Positions 19,571-29,241 of a stretch of 64,000 nt of DNA are shown here, piece after piece (the first letter of the stretch is position 1; each line of letters begins with the position of its first letter). The stretch is from Pseudomonas viridiflava. GTDB taxonomy: Bacteria; Pseudomonadota; Gammaproteobacteria; Pseudomonadales; Pseudomonadaceae. The position numbers and the translations under genes are program-made. The notes below the pieces were generated by a model. It was not told the DNA's origin, did no database searches, and saw only the letters and a list, made by a program, of their open reading frames with translations. Where the stretch lies: NCBI RefSeq assembly GCF_900590885.1, contig NZ_UUON01000050.1, positions 248,001 through 312,000 of the forward strand, read 5' to 3'.

Positions 19571-20860
19571 ATGTCCTCCGTGCCCGCAAGCAGTGCGCAA
19601 CCTTCGCGCCCGCTGACCCGCAACGACTACAAAACCCTGTCGCTGTCTGCCTTGGGCGGGGCGCTGGAATTTTATGATTTCATCATTTTCGTGTTTTTCG
19701 CCACCGTGGTCGGAAAACTCTTTTTCCCCGTCGACATGCCCGAATGGCTGCGCATGATGCAGACCTTCGGCATCTTCGCCGCCGGCTACCTGGCACGCCC
19801 GCTGGGCGGCATCATCATGGCGCACTTCGGTGACCTGCTGGGCCGCAAGAAAATGTTCACCTTGAGCATCTTCATGATGGCCGTGCCGACCCTGATCATG
19901 GGCCTGCTGCCGACCTACGCACAGATCGGCCTGTGGGCGCCGATCCTGTTGCTGCTGATGCGTGTCATCCAGGGCGCAGCGATTGGCGGTGAAGTACCCG
20001 GCGCCTGGGTATTCGTCTCCGAGCACGTACCGCCGCGCCATATCGGCTACGCCTGCGGCACCCTGACCAGCGGCCTCACCGCCGGTATTTTGCTGGGTTC
20101 GCTGGTGGCCACCGCGATCAACACTATTTATAGCCCGGAGCAGGTGTCGGATTACGCCTGGCGGATCCCGTTCCTGCTCGGTGGTGTGTTCGGCCTGCTG
20201 TCGGTGTACCTGCGCCGCTGGCTGCATGAAACGCCGATCTTCGCCGAGATGCAGCAGCGCAAGACCCTGGCCGCCGAGCTGCCGTTGCGCGCCGTGCTGC
20301 GCGACCATCGTGGCGCCATCGTGCTGTCGATGCTGCTGACCTGGCTGCTGTCGGCCGGCATCGTCGTGGTTATCCTGATGACGCCGACCGTGTTACAAAC
20401 CGTCTATCACTTCAGCGCAACCGTAGCGCTGCAGGCCAACAGCCTGGCCATCGTCACCCTGAGCCTGGGCTGCATTGCTTCCGGCGCCCTGGCTGACCGT
20501 TTTGGTGCCGGGCGGGTGTTGATCGTCGGTTGCGCACTGCTGCTGGCAACCTCCTGGACCCTGTATCACAGCCTGATTGCCCACCCGGACTGGCTGTTCC
20601 CGCTGTACGCCTTGACCGGCCTGTTTGTCGGCACTATCGGCGTGGTGCCGTACGTGATGGTCAAAGCCTTCCCACCGGTGGTGCGCTTCAGTGGCTTGTC
20701 GTTCTCCTACAACGTGGCCTATGCCATCTTCGGTGGCCTGACGCCGCTGGCGGTGTCGCTGCTGATGAAGGAAAGCCCGATGGGGCCGTCCTACTACGTG
20801 GCTGCGCTGTGTGTGATGGGGATGGTGGTCGGTGGTTATCTGTGGAAGCGCGGGCGCTAA
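19571..20860 (+). CDS. MFS transporter, metabolite:H+ symporter (MHS) family
   Basis: 429 aa from the ATG at 19571. Twelve predicted transmembrane helices. N-terminal GALEFYDFIIFVFFATVVG and the MHS loop ARPLGGIIMAHFGDLLGRKK (the RxGRR-like MFS motif) place it with ProP/citrate/shikimate-type proton symporters of organic acids or osmolytes. Substrate not predictable. Its stop overlaps the convergent GGDEF-EAL gene by 4 nt. Confidence 0.87.
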   Translation: MSSVPASSAQPSRPLTRNDYKTLSLSALGGALEFYDFIIFVFFATVVGKLFFPVDMPEWLRMMQTFGIFAAGYLARPLGGIIMAHFGDLLGRKKMFTLSIFMMAVPTLIMGLLPTYAQIGLWAPILLLLMRVIQGAAIGGEVPGAWVFVSEHVPPRHIGYACGTLTSGLTAGILLGSLVATAINTIYSPEQVSDYAWRIPFLLGGVFGLLSVYLRRWLHETPIFAEMQQRKTLAAELPLRAVLRDHRGAIVLSMLLTWLLSAGIVVVILMTPTVLQTVYHFSATVALQANSLAIVTLSLGCIASGALADRFGAGRVLIVGCALLLATSWTLYHSLIAHPDWLFPLYALTGLFVGTIGVVPYVMVKAFPPVVRFSGLSFSYNVAYAIFGGLTPLAVSLLMKESPMGPSYYVAALCVMGMVVGGYLWKRGR

Positions 20861-23721
20861 CCGCTGAGCAACGAACTCGCCAGCAGCGCCTTCAACCCCA
20901 TCGGTTTGGCGAAATAATAACCCTGGGCCTGCCCCGCGCCGATGTCGCGCAGCAGGGCCAGGGTGGCGCCATCCTCGACCCCTTCGGCCACCACACTCAG
21001 GTCCAGCGACTCGGCCATGCGCACAATTGCGCGCACGATGGCGCGGCTGCGCGGGCTGGTGGTCAGCTCGAAGATGAACGACTTGTCGATCTTCAAGCCG
21101 CTGAAGCGGTATTGATGCACATAACTCAGGGATGAAAACCCTGCGCCGAAGTCATCGAGCACCACCGACATGCCGTTGTCCGCCAACTGCTGCATGGTCA
21201 GCCGGGCCATCGCCGGCTCGGCCACCAGCGCGCCTTCGGTCAATTCCAGGCAGATGCGCGAGGGCGCAACCCCGTGGCGCGCCAACAGGGCGAGCACATC
21301 ACTGGCAAAGTCCGCGCGGGTCATGCTGTAGCTGGAACAGTTGACGTGCACCGGCGGCCAATTGGCGTGTTCGGGCTGGGCGAGGATCACCGCGATGCTG
21401 GTGAGCATGTACAGGTCCAGCCGGCCGATCAGGCGCAAACCTTCGACATCGGGTAAAAACTCGCCGGGGGCAATCACCCTGCCATCGGGCTGCTGCCAGC
21501 GGATCAGGGCCTCAAGGGCCAGCAGTTTGCCGTTGTCGACGCTGACAATCGGCTGGAAATATGGCACCAGTTCGTCGCTGCGCTTGAGCGCGTTGCGCAG
21601 GGCTCCTTCCCGCTCAACCTGGTCCGAGACTTCGTGGCGCACTTCCTGGTTGAACACCGCGTAGCTGTCGCGCCCGGCACTCTTGACCCGGTACATCGCC
21701 GCATCGGCATCGCGCAGCAGGTCTGCGGGCTCATGGTGGAACTGGCTGTCGGCGCTGACAATGCCGATGCTGCATGACGAAAACACTTCATGGCCATTGA
21801 TCACGAACGGCAGGTCAAACGCCAGCAGGATCCGTTCGGCGATTTCGATCGTCACCTCCAGCGGTGCGCCGGGTGCCAGCACCGAAAACTCATCGCCGCC
21901 CAGGCGCGCGAGCATATCGCTGCCGCGCAGGCAGCTGCGCAAGCGGTGGGCGGCCTGGATCAGCAGCAGGTCGCCGAAGTGATGGCCGAGGCTGTCATTG
22001 ACCAGCTTGAAGCGGTCAAGGTCGATAAACATCACGGCCAGGTGCCCGCCCTCGCTGCCGAACTGCAACCAGGCCTGGTTGAGGTGCTGTTGCAGGAAGG
22101 TGCGGTTCGGCAGCCCGGTCAGTGCATCGTGGGAATTTTCGTGTTGCAGCTTGGCATTGGCGTCATCCAGTTCGCGGGTGCGGCTCTGTACCCGGGCTTC
22201 CAGCTTGAGGTTGGCCGCGTGGATCGCTTCGGCTGCCGTGCGTCGCGACAGGGCGGTGTCGATGTGCCGCGATACAAACGTCAGTAGCTCCTGATCACGC
22301 AGGGTGTAGCGCACCGCCGAGGTGTAGCTTTGCACGGCCAGCACGCCGCGCACCACGTCGCCATCGAACAACGGGATGCCCAGCCAGGAGTCGGAGCGCA
22401 CGGACTCATGGGCCCGGTCGATTTCACCCTGGGTTGCCAGGCGTTCTGCCTCGGTGGAGTCGATCAGGCACGGCCGGCGCTGGCGGATGACGTACTCGGT
22501 CAGGCCGCGGCGACCACGCCGGGGCGCTGGGCACGCCTTTAGTCGCTCGTCGACGTAGTAGGGAAAGGTCACTTCGTGGGTCGTGTCATCGAACAAGGCT
22601 ATGTAGAAGTTCTGCGCGAAGAGCAAGTCGCCGACGATGCCATGCAAGGTTTGAAACAACTCAGCCATGTCCCCCGGTTGGCTCGACAGCTCGGCAATCT
22701 GGAACAGCGCGCTCTGCAAGTGCTCGGCGCGTTCGCGGTCGGCGACTTCCTGGCGCAGCGCATCGTTGAGTGCCGACAGCTCCAGGGTGCGACGGATCAC
22801 GGTTTCTTCCAGGTCTTCGCGGTGCAGGATGCGGTTCAGCGCCATGGCCACGTGCCGGGCCACTACCAGAAACAGCGCGCGGTCCTCGGCGCTGTAGGTG
22901 CGCGACACGTCGTAGACCTGCATGGCGAGCATGCCAAACACGTCATCCGAGGCGTTTTTCAGCGGCGCGCCCATCCAGAACTCGGGGCAATCCCCCACGC
23001 AGTGGAAACGGCCCTCGGCCTGAGCCGCGCGAATCCCGGCGGCGTCGATCAGCAAGGGTTGGCCGGAGGTCAGCACCTGCCCGGTCAGCGACAGCCGCGA
23101 GCGGTCAAGGTATTCGTAGTTCTCGGACTCCAGGGCCTCGACATCAATAATGTCGACGTAGTACGGGTAGTCGATCTTGCCGCTGTGGGGGTCGTACAGC
23201 GCGAGGTAAAAATTCTCGGCATCAATCAGGCTGGCCAGCAGTTGGTGAACCCCGACCAGGAACACCGAGCGGTCGCGGGTGGAACTGGCCAGGTAGGTGA
23301 TTTCATACAGCACACGCTGGGTGATCTGCGCGCGGGCGAGGGTGTGGGTCTGTAGCTGAATGCCGAGGTTCAGGGCAAGGTCGGCGAGCGCCGGTTGCGC
23401 AGCGTGCTCGAGGGGGGCGAGCAGCCAGCCCAGCTCGCTTTCGCCGGTGCCGGTTGGCCAGCGGTGCAGGCGGTGGGCCGAGCAAAAGCCTTCAAACGCG
23501 TCATTGGCAATGCTTGCGGGCCATTGCGCCTGTGGGTCGCCTTGGCCGAGCAAATGCAGTTGCTCACCGGCGCGGTAAACGACCCATGCAGTGGTATGGG
23601 CCCAGCTGCGTGCTGAGCCCAGTAATTGCTCGATGGTGTCCGGGTTTCCCTTGCGTTCAGACGCGCGTGCGCCGCCGTCTTTCGCGTGTAGCGGGGAGTC
23701 AGTCAATAGATGAACACTCAT
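20857..23721 (-). CDS. GAF-GAF-GGDEF-EAL protein (c-di-GMP turnover)
   Basis: 954 aa from the ATG at 23721, which has GGGAG 7 nt upstream. Order: two GAF-type sensory domains (~125-290 and ~345-490), a short coiled coil, a GGDEF domain with intact motif RLGGDEF (~530-695), and an EAL domain with EALIRW and DDFGAGFSSL and the LKIDKSF segment (~700-950). Both catalytic signatures look intact, so it could synthesise and/or degrade c-di-GMP in response to a ligand bound by the GAF domains. No transmembrane segment is visible. Convergent with the MFS gene and divergent from pstS. Confidence 0.92.
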   Translation of the reverse strand: MSVHLLTDSPLHAKDGGARASERKGNPDTIEQLLGSARSWAHTTAWVVYRAGEQLHLLGQGDPQAQWPASIANDAFEGFCSAHRLHRWPTGTGESELGWLLAPLEHAAQPALADLALNLGIQLQTHTLARAQITQRVLYEITYLASSTRDRSVFLVGVHQLLASLIDAENFYLALYDPHSGKIDYPYYVDIIDVEALESENYEYLDRSRLSLTGQVLTSGQPLLIDAAGIRAAQAEGRFHCVGDCPEFWMGAPLKNASDDVFGMLAMQVYDVSRTYSAEDRALFLVVARHVAMALNRILHREDLEETVIRRTLELSALNDALRQEVADRERAEHLQSALFQIAELSSQPGDMAELFQTLHGIVGDLLFAQNFYIALFDDTTHEVTFPYYVDERLKACPAPRRGRRGLTEYVIRQRRPCLIDSTEAERLATQGEIDRAHESVRSDSWLGIPLFDGDVVRGVLAVQSYTSAVRYTLRDQELLTFVSRHIDTALSRRTAAEAIHAANLKLEARVQSRTRELDDANAKLQHENSHDALTGLPNRTFLQQHLNQAWLQFGSEGGHLAVMFIDLDRFKLVNDSLGHHFGDLLLIQAAHRLRSCLRGSDMLARLGGDEFSVLAPGAPLEVTIEIAERILLAFDLPFVINGHEVFSSCSIGIVSADSQFHHEPADLLRDADAAMYRVKSAGRDSYAVFNQEVRHEVSDQVEREGALRNALKRSDELVPYFQPIVSVDNGKLLALEALIRWQQPDGRVIAPGEFLPDVEGLRLIGRLDLYMLTSIAVILAQPEHANWPPVHVNCSSYSMTRADFASDVLALLARHGVAPSRICLELTEGALVAEPAMARLTMQQLADNGMSVVLDDFGAGFSSLSYVHQYRFSGLKIDKSFIFELTTSPRSRAIVRAIVRMAESLDLSVVAEGVEDGATLALLRDIGAGQAQGYYFAKPMGLKALLASSLLSG

Positions 23722-23930
23722 CAGCACTCCCTGAGCCAAAACTGGCAATGCCCACCCATTGTTCGATGGCTATGTGCTATCGACTTTCGGTTTAACGTCT
23801 ATAGCTGCATTTTTCAATGGTTTTATGCGCCATGCGCTACTGAATCGGCCGCGCAGCGAAAAAATGAAACCACTTGGGCAAGGATTTGCAGGGGTTTCGC
23901 GTATTGGCCCAATGCTGGCCTTTCATCTAA

Positions 23931-23948
23931 TTGTCATATTCCAGACAT
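23931..23948 (+). promoter_or_regulatory. Pho box upstream of pstS
   Basis: TTGTCAT-attc-CAGACAT: two PhoB half-sites in direct orientation with the standard 4-nt spacer, 67 bp before the pstS ATG. The first half-site has one mismatch and the second two mismatches to CTGTCAT. Confidence 0.75.
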
Positions 23949-24015
23949 AGAGTGTTCACACGGCCTCCCGATACTTGGCCCCGATCCAACTATCCCTATC
24001 TGCTAGGAGCAAGGC

Positions 24016-25002
24016 ATGAAACTGAAACGTTTGATGGCGGCAATGACTTTTGTCGCTGCTGGCGTTGCGACCGCCAACGCGGTGGCCGCTGGTGTTGACC
24101 CGGCAATTCCTGCGTACGTGAAGACCACTGGTGTGTCGGGCAACTTGTCCAGCGTCGGTTCCGATACCCTGGCCAACCTGATGACCCTGTGGGCTGAGGG
24201 TTACAAAAAGGAATACCCGAACGTCAACATCCAGATTCAGGCTGCCGGCTCCGCCACTGCACCGCCTGCGCTGACTGAAGGCACCTCCAACCTGGGCCCG
24301 ATGAGCCGCAAGATGAAGGACACCGAACTGGCGGCCTTCGAGCAGAAGTACGGCTACAAGCCAACCGCAATCCCGGTTGCCGTGGATGCCCTGGCCGTGT
24401 TCGTGCACAAGGACAACCCGATCCAGCACCTGACCATGGAACAAGTCGACGCCATCTTCTCCTCGACTCGCCTGTGCGGCGCCAAAGCCGACGTGAAAAC
24501 CTGGGGCGACCTGGGCGTGACCGGCGACCTGGCCAACAAGCCGGTTCAGCTGTTCGGTCGTAACTCGGTATCCGGCACCTACGGCTACTTCAAAGAAGAA
24601 GCCCTGTGCAAAGGCGACTACAAGCCAAACGTGAACGAACAACCTGGCTCGGCTTCGGTCGTGCAGTCGATCAGCTCCTCGCTGAACGGCATCGGTTACT
24701 CGGGCATCGGCTACAAAACTGCCAGCGTGAAGACGGTGGCCCTGGCCAAGAAAGGCAGCACTGACTTCATCGAAGACAGCGAAGAAAACGCCCTGAACGG
24801 CAAATACCCGCTGTCGCGCTTCCTCTACGTTTACGTCAACAAAGCCCCGAACAAGCCTCTGGCTCCGCTGGAAGCTGAGTTCGTGAAGCTGGTGCTGTCC
24901 AAGCAGGGCCAGGAAGTTGTAGTGAAAGACGGCTACATCCCACTGCCAGCCAAAGTTGCCGCCAAGGCCCTGGCTGACTTGGGCCTGAAAGAAGGCAACT
25001 AA
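24016..25002 (+). CDS. pstS: Phosphate ABC transporter, periplasmic phosphate-binding protein
   Basis: 328 aa with signal peptide (MKLKRLMAAMTFVAAGVATA). PstS family: GNLSSVGSDTLANLM, GTSNLGPMSRKMKD and the GRNSVSGTYGYFKE segment form the phosphate site. Captures inorganic phosphate for PstCAB. GGAGC precedes the ATG, and a Pho box lies upstream. Followed by a 10-bp stem-loop and then pstC with its own Pho box, so pstS may be transcribed both alone and with the rest. Confidence 0.96.
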   Translation: MKLKRLMAAMTFVAAGVATANAVAAGVDPAIPAYVKTTGVSGNLSSVGSDTLANLMTLWAEGYKKEYPNVNIQIQAAGSATAPPALTEGTSNLGPMSRKMKDTELAAFEQKYGYKPTAIPVAVDALAVFVHKDNPIQHLTMEQVDAIFSSTRLCGAKADVKTWGDLGVTGDLANKPVQLFGRNSVSGTYGYFKEEALCKGDYKPNVNEQPGSASVVQSISSSLNGIGYSGIGYKTASVKTVALAKKGSTDFIEDSEENALNGKYPLSRFLYVYVNKAPNKPLAPLEAEFVKLVLSKQGQEVVVKDGYIPLPAKVAAKALADLGLKEGN

Positions 25003-25011
25003 GTTGCCTGC

Positions 25012-25035
25012 GCGGGGCCGGTAAACCGGCCTCGC
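25012..25035 (+). terminator. Stem-loop between pstS and pstC
   Basis: GCGGGGCCGG-taaa-CCGGCCTCGC, a 10-bp stem with one G-U pair and a TAAA loop, 10 nt after the pstS stop and without a T-run. It probably protects or attenuates the pstS message, allowing PstS to outnumber the membrane components. Confidence 0.6.
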
Positions 25036-25096
25036 CTCACTAATTCTTCAATCCGCTGCCAGCCCTGCTTCGCGGCGGTTTTGTTGCGTCACTGCA

Positions 25097-25114
25097 CTGT
25101 CATCTTTCTGTCAT
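25097..25114 (+). promoter_or_regulatory. Consensus Pho box upstream of pstC
   Basis: CTGTCAT-cttt-CTGTCAT, an exact double half-site, ends only 22 bp before the pstC ATG. Confidence 0.88.
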
Positions 25115-25136
25115 ACAGGATCGCTAGGGTGTGCGC

Positions 25137-27422
25137 ATGAATGATCTGGCCAATTCCACCATGACGACGACTTCTCCCCCCAAGCGCATTGATTTCAATA
25201 CGCCTGAGCTGCAACGCAAGCGCCGCATCCGCGCGCTCAAGGATCGCCTGACCCGCTGGTACGTGCTGGTCGGCGGCCTCGCCGTCCTCGGCGCCATCAC
25301 GCTGATCTTCTTCTTTCTCGCCTATGTCGTCGCGCCGCTGTTCCAGGGTGCTTCGCTGACCAAGGAAGACGCGCTGACGCCAGCCTGGCTGCAGGACGCG
25401 GGCAAGCCGTTGATGATTTCGATGGAAGAACAGAACCAGGTCGCCATGCGCGTTTCCGACAAGGGCCAGGCGTTGTTCTTTGACGTGGGCACGGGCGCGG
25501 AACTCAAGCGCGTCGACCTGCCGCTTCCGGCCGGTACCAGCGTTGCGTCTATCGGTGAAGACCAGCCGGGCAGTCCGCTGGTGATCCTTGGTTTGTCCAA
25601 TGGCCAGTCCCTGGTGTTCCGCCACACCTATAAGGTGTCGTACCCGGACGGCAAGAAAACCATCACCCCAGCCATCGAATACCCCTACGGCGAAACGCCG
25701 ATCGTGCTGGACGACGCCGGTCGCCCACTGGAGCACGTGGCCCTCAACGCCACCGACACCTCGCTGGTGGTGGCCGGCTCGGCCGGTTCGTACTTGAATG
25801 TGCTGACCCTGAGCCGCGAAGAAAACATGATGACCGGCGAAGTCACCAGCGAGCAGAAGCGTGTCGAGCTGCCGCAAATGACCGAGCCGGTGAAGGCGAT
25901 TTTCATCGACCCGCGCCAGCAGTGGCTGTACGTGATCAACGGTCGCGCCCTGGCTGATGTGTTCAGCCTGCGCGACAAGAGCCTCAACGGTCGATACAAA
26001 TTGTTGGAAGATGGCACCGCTGAAGTCACCGCCAGCACCCAGCTGGTGGGCGGCATCTCGCTGATCGTCGGTAACTCCAAGGGTGGCCTGGCCCAGTGGT
26101 TCATGGCCCGTGACCCGGATGGCGAGCAGCGCTTCAAGCAGATCCGTACCTTCCAGATGGGCACTGCGCCGATTGTTGAAATCTCCGCCGAAGAGCGCCG
26201 CAAAGGCTTCACCGCCCTCGACGCTTCGGGTCAGTTCGGCGTGTTCCACAGCACCGCGCACCGCACCCTGCTGGTAGACCCGGTGGTCGACGGCCAGGGC
26301 GTATACGGCATGTCGCCACGCGCCAACCGGGTGATCGTCGAAGCTGGCGGCAAGCTGCAACCGCTGCTGCTCGACAACCCGCACCCGGAAGTGTCCTGGA
26401 GCGCGCTGTGGAGCAAGGTCTGGTACGAAAACTACGACGAGCCTAAATACGTCTGGCAATCGACCGCCGCCAACACCGATTTCGAACCCAAGATGAGCCT
26501 GGCGCCATTGACCTTCGGCACCTTGAAGGCCGCGTTCTACGCGATGCTGCTGGCTGCACCGCTGGCGGTTGCCGCTGCGATCTACACCGCCTACTTCATG
26601 GCCCCGAGCCTGCGCCGCAAGGTCAAACCGGTGATCGAGCTGATGGAAGCAATGCCGACGGTGATCCTCGGCTTCTTCGCCGGCCTGTTCCTGGCGCCGT
26701 ACGTGGAAGGGCACTTGCCGGGGATTTTCAGCCTGCTGATGCTGTTGCCGATTGGCATCCTGGTAGCCGGCTTTGTCTTCAGCCGCCTGCCTGAATCCAT
26801 CCGCCTGCGCGTTCCCGATGGCTGGGAAAGCGCGATCCTGATCCCGGTGATCCTGTTTGTGGGTTGGCTCTCGCTGTACATGAGCCCGTACCTGGAAACC
26901 TGGTTCTTCGGCGGCGACATGCGCATGTGGATCTCCCACGATCTGGGCATCACCTACGACCAGCGCAACGCTCTGGTAGTCGGCCTCGCCATGGGTTTCG
27001 CGGTGATCCCGAACATTTATTCCATCGCCGAAGACGCCGTGTTCAGCGTGCCGCGCGGCCTGACCCTGGGCTCGTTGGCCCTGGGCGCCACGCCGTGGCA
27101 GACCATGACCCGTGTGGTGATCCTGACCGCCAGCCCGGGGATTTTCTCGGCGCTGATGATCGGCATGGGCCGCGCGGTCGGCGAAACCATGATCGTGCTG
27201 ATGGCCACCGGGAACACCCCGGTGATGGAGATGAACCTGTTCGAAGGCCTGCGCACGCTGGCGGCCAACGTCGCGGTGGAAATGCCCGAGTCGGAAGTCG
27301 GCGGCAGTCACTACCGCGTGCTGTTCCTGTCGGCGCTGGTGCTGCTGTTGTTCACCTTCGTCATGAACACCCTCGCCGAGCTGATCCGTCAGCGTCTGCG
27401 CAAGAAATACTCGTCGCTTTAA
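25137..27422 (+). CDS. pstC: Phosphate ABC transporter permease PstC, long form
   Basis: 761 aa from the ATG at 25137 (a GTG two codons earlier is possible; AGGGTG lies upstream). One N-terminal helix (~45-65) is followed by a ~370-residue periplasmic domain, then the permease core (~445-760) with about six helices and an EAA-type loop (LGSLALGATPWQTMTRVVIL). The long N-terminal domain is absent from the ~320-aa E. coli protein but usual in Pseudomonas. Transports phosphate with PstA and PstB. The consensus Pho box sits so close that the predicted transcript start falls on the start codon. Confidence 0.93.
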   Translation: MNDLANSTMTTTSPPKRIDFNTPELQRKRRIRALKDRLTRWYVLVGGLAVLGAITLIFFFLAYVVAPLFQGASLTKEDALTPAWLQDAGKPLMISMEEQNQVAMRVSDKGQALFFDVGTGAELKRVDLPLPAGTSVASIGEDQPGSPLVILGLSNGQSLVFRHTYKVSYPDGKKTITPAIEYPYGETPIVLDDAGRPLEHVALNATDTSLVVAGSAGSYLNVLTLSREENMMTGEVTSEQKRVELPQMTEPVKAIFIDPRQQWLYVINGRALADVFSLRDKSLNGRYKLLEDGTAEVTASTQLVGGISLIVGNSKGGLAQWFMARDPDGEQRFKQIRTFQMGTAPIVEISAEERRKGFTALDASGQFGVFHSTAHRTLLVDPVVDGQGVYGMSPRANRVIVEAGGKLQPLLLDNPHPEVSWSALWSKVWYENYDEPKYVWQSTAANTDFEPKMSLAPLTFGTLKAAFYAMLLAAPLAVAAAIYTAYFMAPSLRRKVKPVIELMEAMPTVILGFFAGLFLAPYVEGHLPGIFSLLMLLPIGILVAGFVFSRLPESIRLRVPDGWESAILIPVILFVGWLSLYMSPYLETWFFGGDMRMWISHDLGITYDQRNALVVGLAMGFAVIPNIYSIAEDAVFSVPRGLTLGSLALGATPWQTMTRVVILTASPGIFSALMIGMGRAVGETMIVLMATGNTPVMEMNLFEGLRTLAANVAVEMPESEVGGSHYRVLFLSALVLLLFTFVMNTLAELIRQRLRKKYSSL

Positions 27423-27437
27423 GAAAGGTAGAAGTCT

Positions 27438-29108
27438 GTGAAACAGAACTCCCTGAATGGATGGTTCAAGAGCGGCGCCCCCGGCGTCTGGATCAGCGGT
27501 GGCGCGGTGTCCATCGCGGTCATCATGACCATTGGTTTGCTGGCGGTGATTGCCGTGCGTGGCCTGGGCCACTTCTGGCCGGCCGACCTGATCCAGGCCA
27601 ACTACAACGTGCCGGGCCAGGAAAACCATATCGTCATCGGCGAAGTGGTGCAGAAGGAAGAAGTACCCCGCGAGCGCCTGAAAAGCGCGGGCCTGCCGGT
27701 GCCCGATGCGGGCCCGGAGTTCATGACCCGCGAGCTGATCAAGGTCGGCAACCGTGACCTGAACGGCAACGACTTCACCTGGATCGTCGGCGAGTGGCTG
27801 AAGGACCAGACCACGCCGAAAAACCTGATGACCATCGAGCGCCGTGAGTGGGGCAACTTCTACGGCACCCTGGTCAACGTCAAGCAGGACGGCAAGGTGA
27901 TCGCCGAAGGCGAAGCCGCGTGGCCGGAGCTGCAAGCCCGCGTCGACCGCGTGAACAACCTGGCTGCCCAGCTCAAGACCCTGGAAAAATCCGACATCGG
28001 CGCAATCAACGCCGGCCTCGAACGCATCCGCCTGCACGGCCGCAAACTGGAACTGGAAGGCAAGCTCGACGCCACCGCCCAGGCCGACATGGACTCAGGC
28101 CGCGCCGAGCTGAATGCGCGTTACCAGGACATCGAAGCGCGCCTGGCCGACCTGCACGCCCAGTTCAATCGCGATGCCCTGACGGCCCGTGATGCGAACG
28201 GCAAGGAAATCGAAATCGGCATCGGCAAAGTGGTGCACGCCTACCAGCCGAACGCCATGGGCACGCTGAACAAGATCGGTTTCTACTTCAGCAAGGTCTG
28301 GGAATTCTTGAGCGACGACCCACGCGAAGCCAACACCGAAGGCGGGATTTTCCCGGCGATCTTCGGCACCGTGATGATGACCCTGATCATGGCGATGATC
28401 GTGACCCCATTCGGCGTACTGGCGGCGGTGTACCTGCGTGAATATGCCAAGCAGAACGCGCTGACGCGCATTATCCGCATCGCCGTGAACAACCTGGCCG
28501 GCGTACCGGCCATCGTTTACGGCGTGTTCGGCCTGGGCTTCTTCGTGTATGTATTGGGCGGCTCGGTTGACCGCCTGTTCTTCGCCGAAGCCCTGCCGGC
28601 ACCGACGTTCGGTACACCGGGCCTGTTGTGGGCCTCGCTGACCCTGGCGCTGCTGGCCGTGCCGGTGGTGATCGTGGCCACCGAAGAAGGCCTGGCGCGG
28701 ATTCCTCGCACCGTGCGTGAAGGCTCGCTGGCACTCGGCGCAACCAAGGCGGAAACGCTGTGGAAGATCGTGCTGCCGATGGCCAGCCCGGCGATGATGA
28801 CCGGCATGATCCTCGCCGTGGCGCGTGCCGCCGGCGAAGTGGCGCCGCTGATGCTGGTGGGTGTGGTGAAACTGGCGCCGTCGCTGCCGCTGGACGGCAA
28901 CTACCCGTACCTGCACCTGGACCAGAAGATCATGCACCTGGGCTTCCATATTTATGACGTCGGCTTCCAGAGCCCCAACGTCGAAGCCGCGCGGCCGCTG
29001 GTGTACGCCACCGCGTTGCTGCTGGTGCTGGTGATTGCCACGCTCAACCTGTCGGCGGTGTGGATTCGTAACCACCTGCGCGAAAAATACAAAGCGCTGG
29101 ATAGCTGA
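27438..29108 (+). CDS. pstA: Phosphate ABC transporter permease PstA, long form
   Basis: 556 aa starting at GTG 27438, with AAGG/GAAG purine stretches upstream; 15 nt after pstC. N-terminal helix (~22-42), then a ~225-residue partly coiled-coil extracytoplasmic domain (RVNNLAAQLKTLEKSD...), then the permease core (~290-550) with the loop GSLALGATKAETLWKIVLPM. As with PstC it is much longer than the ~300-aa enteric protein. Pairs with PstC. Confidence 0.93.
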   Translation: MKQNSLNGWFKSGAPGVWISGGAVSIAVIMTIGLLAVIAVRGLGHFWPADLIQANYNVPGQENHIVIGEVVQKEEVPRERLKSAGLPVPDAGPEFMTRELIKVGNRDLNGNDFTWIVGEWLKDQTTPKNLMTIERREWGNFYGTLVNVKQDGKVIAEGEAAWPELQARVDRVNNLAAQLKTLEKSDIGAINAGLERIRLHGRKLELEGKLDATAQADMDSGRAELNARYQDIEARLADLHAQFNRDALTARDANGKEIEIGIGKVVHAYQPNAMGTLNKIGFYFSKVWEFLSDDPREANTEGGIFPAIFGTVMMTLIMAMIVTPFGVLAAVYLREYAKQNALTRIIRIAVNNLAGVPAIVYGVFGLGFFVYVLGGSVDRLFFAEALPAPTFGTPGLLWASLTLALLAVPVVIVATEEGLARIPRTVREGSLALGATKAETLWKIVLPMASPAMMTGMILAVARAAGEVAPLMLVGVVKLAPSLPLDGNYPYLHLDQKIMHLGFHIYDVGFQSPNVEAARPLVYATALLLVLVIATLNLSAVWIRNHLREKYKALDS

Positions 29109-29131
29109 TTTAGAAGTGAACTCAGAATAAA

Positions 29132-29220
29132 TGTGGGAGGGGGCTTGCCCCCGATAGCGGCAGATCAGAAACAGATGTGCTGACTGACACACAGCCATCG
29201 GGGGCAAGCCCCCTCCCACA
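29132..29220. repeat. REPIN inside the pst operon
   Basis: Two inverted REP palindromes (tgtgggagggggcttgcccccgatagcgg and its inverse) around a ~35-nt spacer, occupying most of the pstA-pstB intergenic gap. Confidence 0.88.
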
Positions 29221-29241
29221 CAACAGCACAGGGAGCATCCC

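Noticed and set aside
19331..20308. Long N-terminal extension of the thioesterase frame
   Set aside because: It runs antisense through the MFS gene and is His/Gln-rich; the thioesterase family begins at the Met at 19330.
25089..28037. 982-codon open frame antisense to pstC/pstA
   Set aside because: His/Gln/Asp-rich low-complexity translation, no family resemblance, fully antisense to two well-supported genes; a by-product of high GC codon bias.
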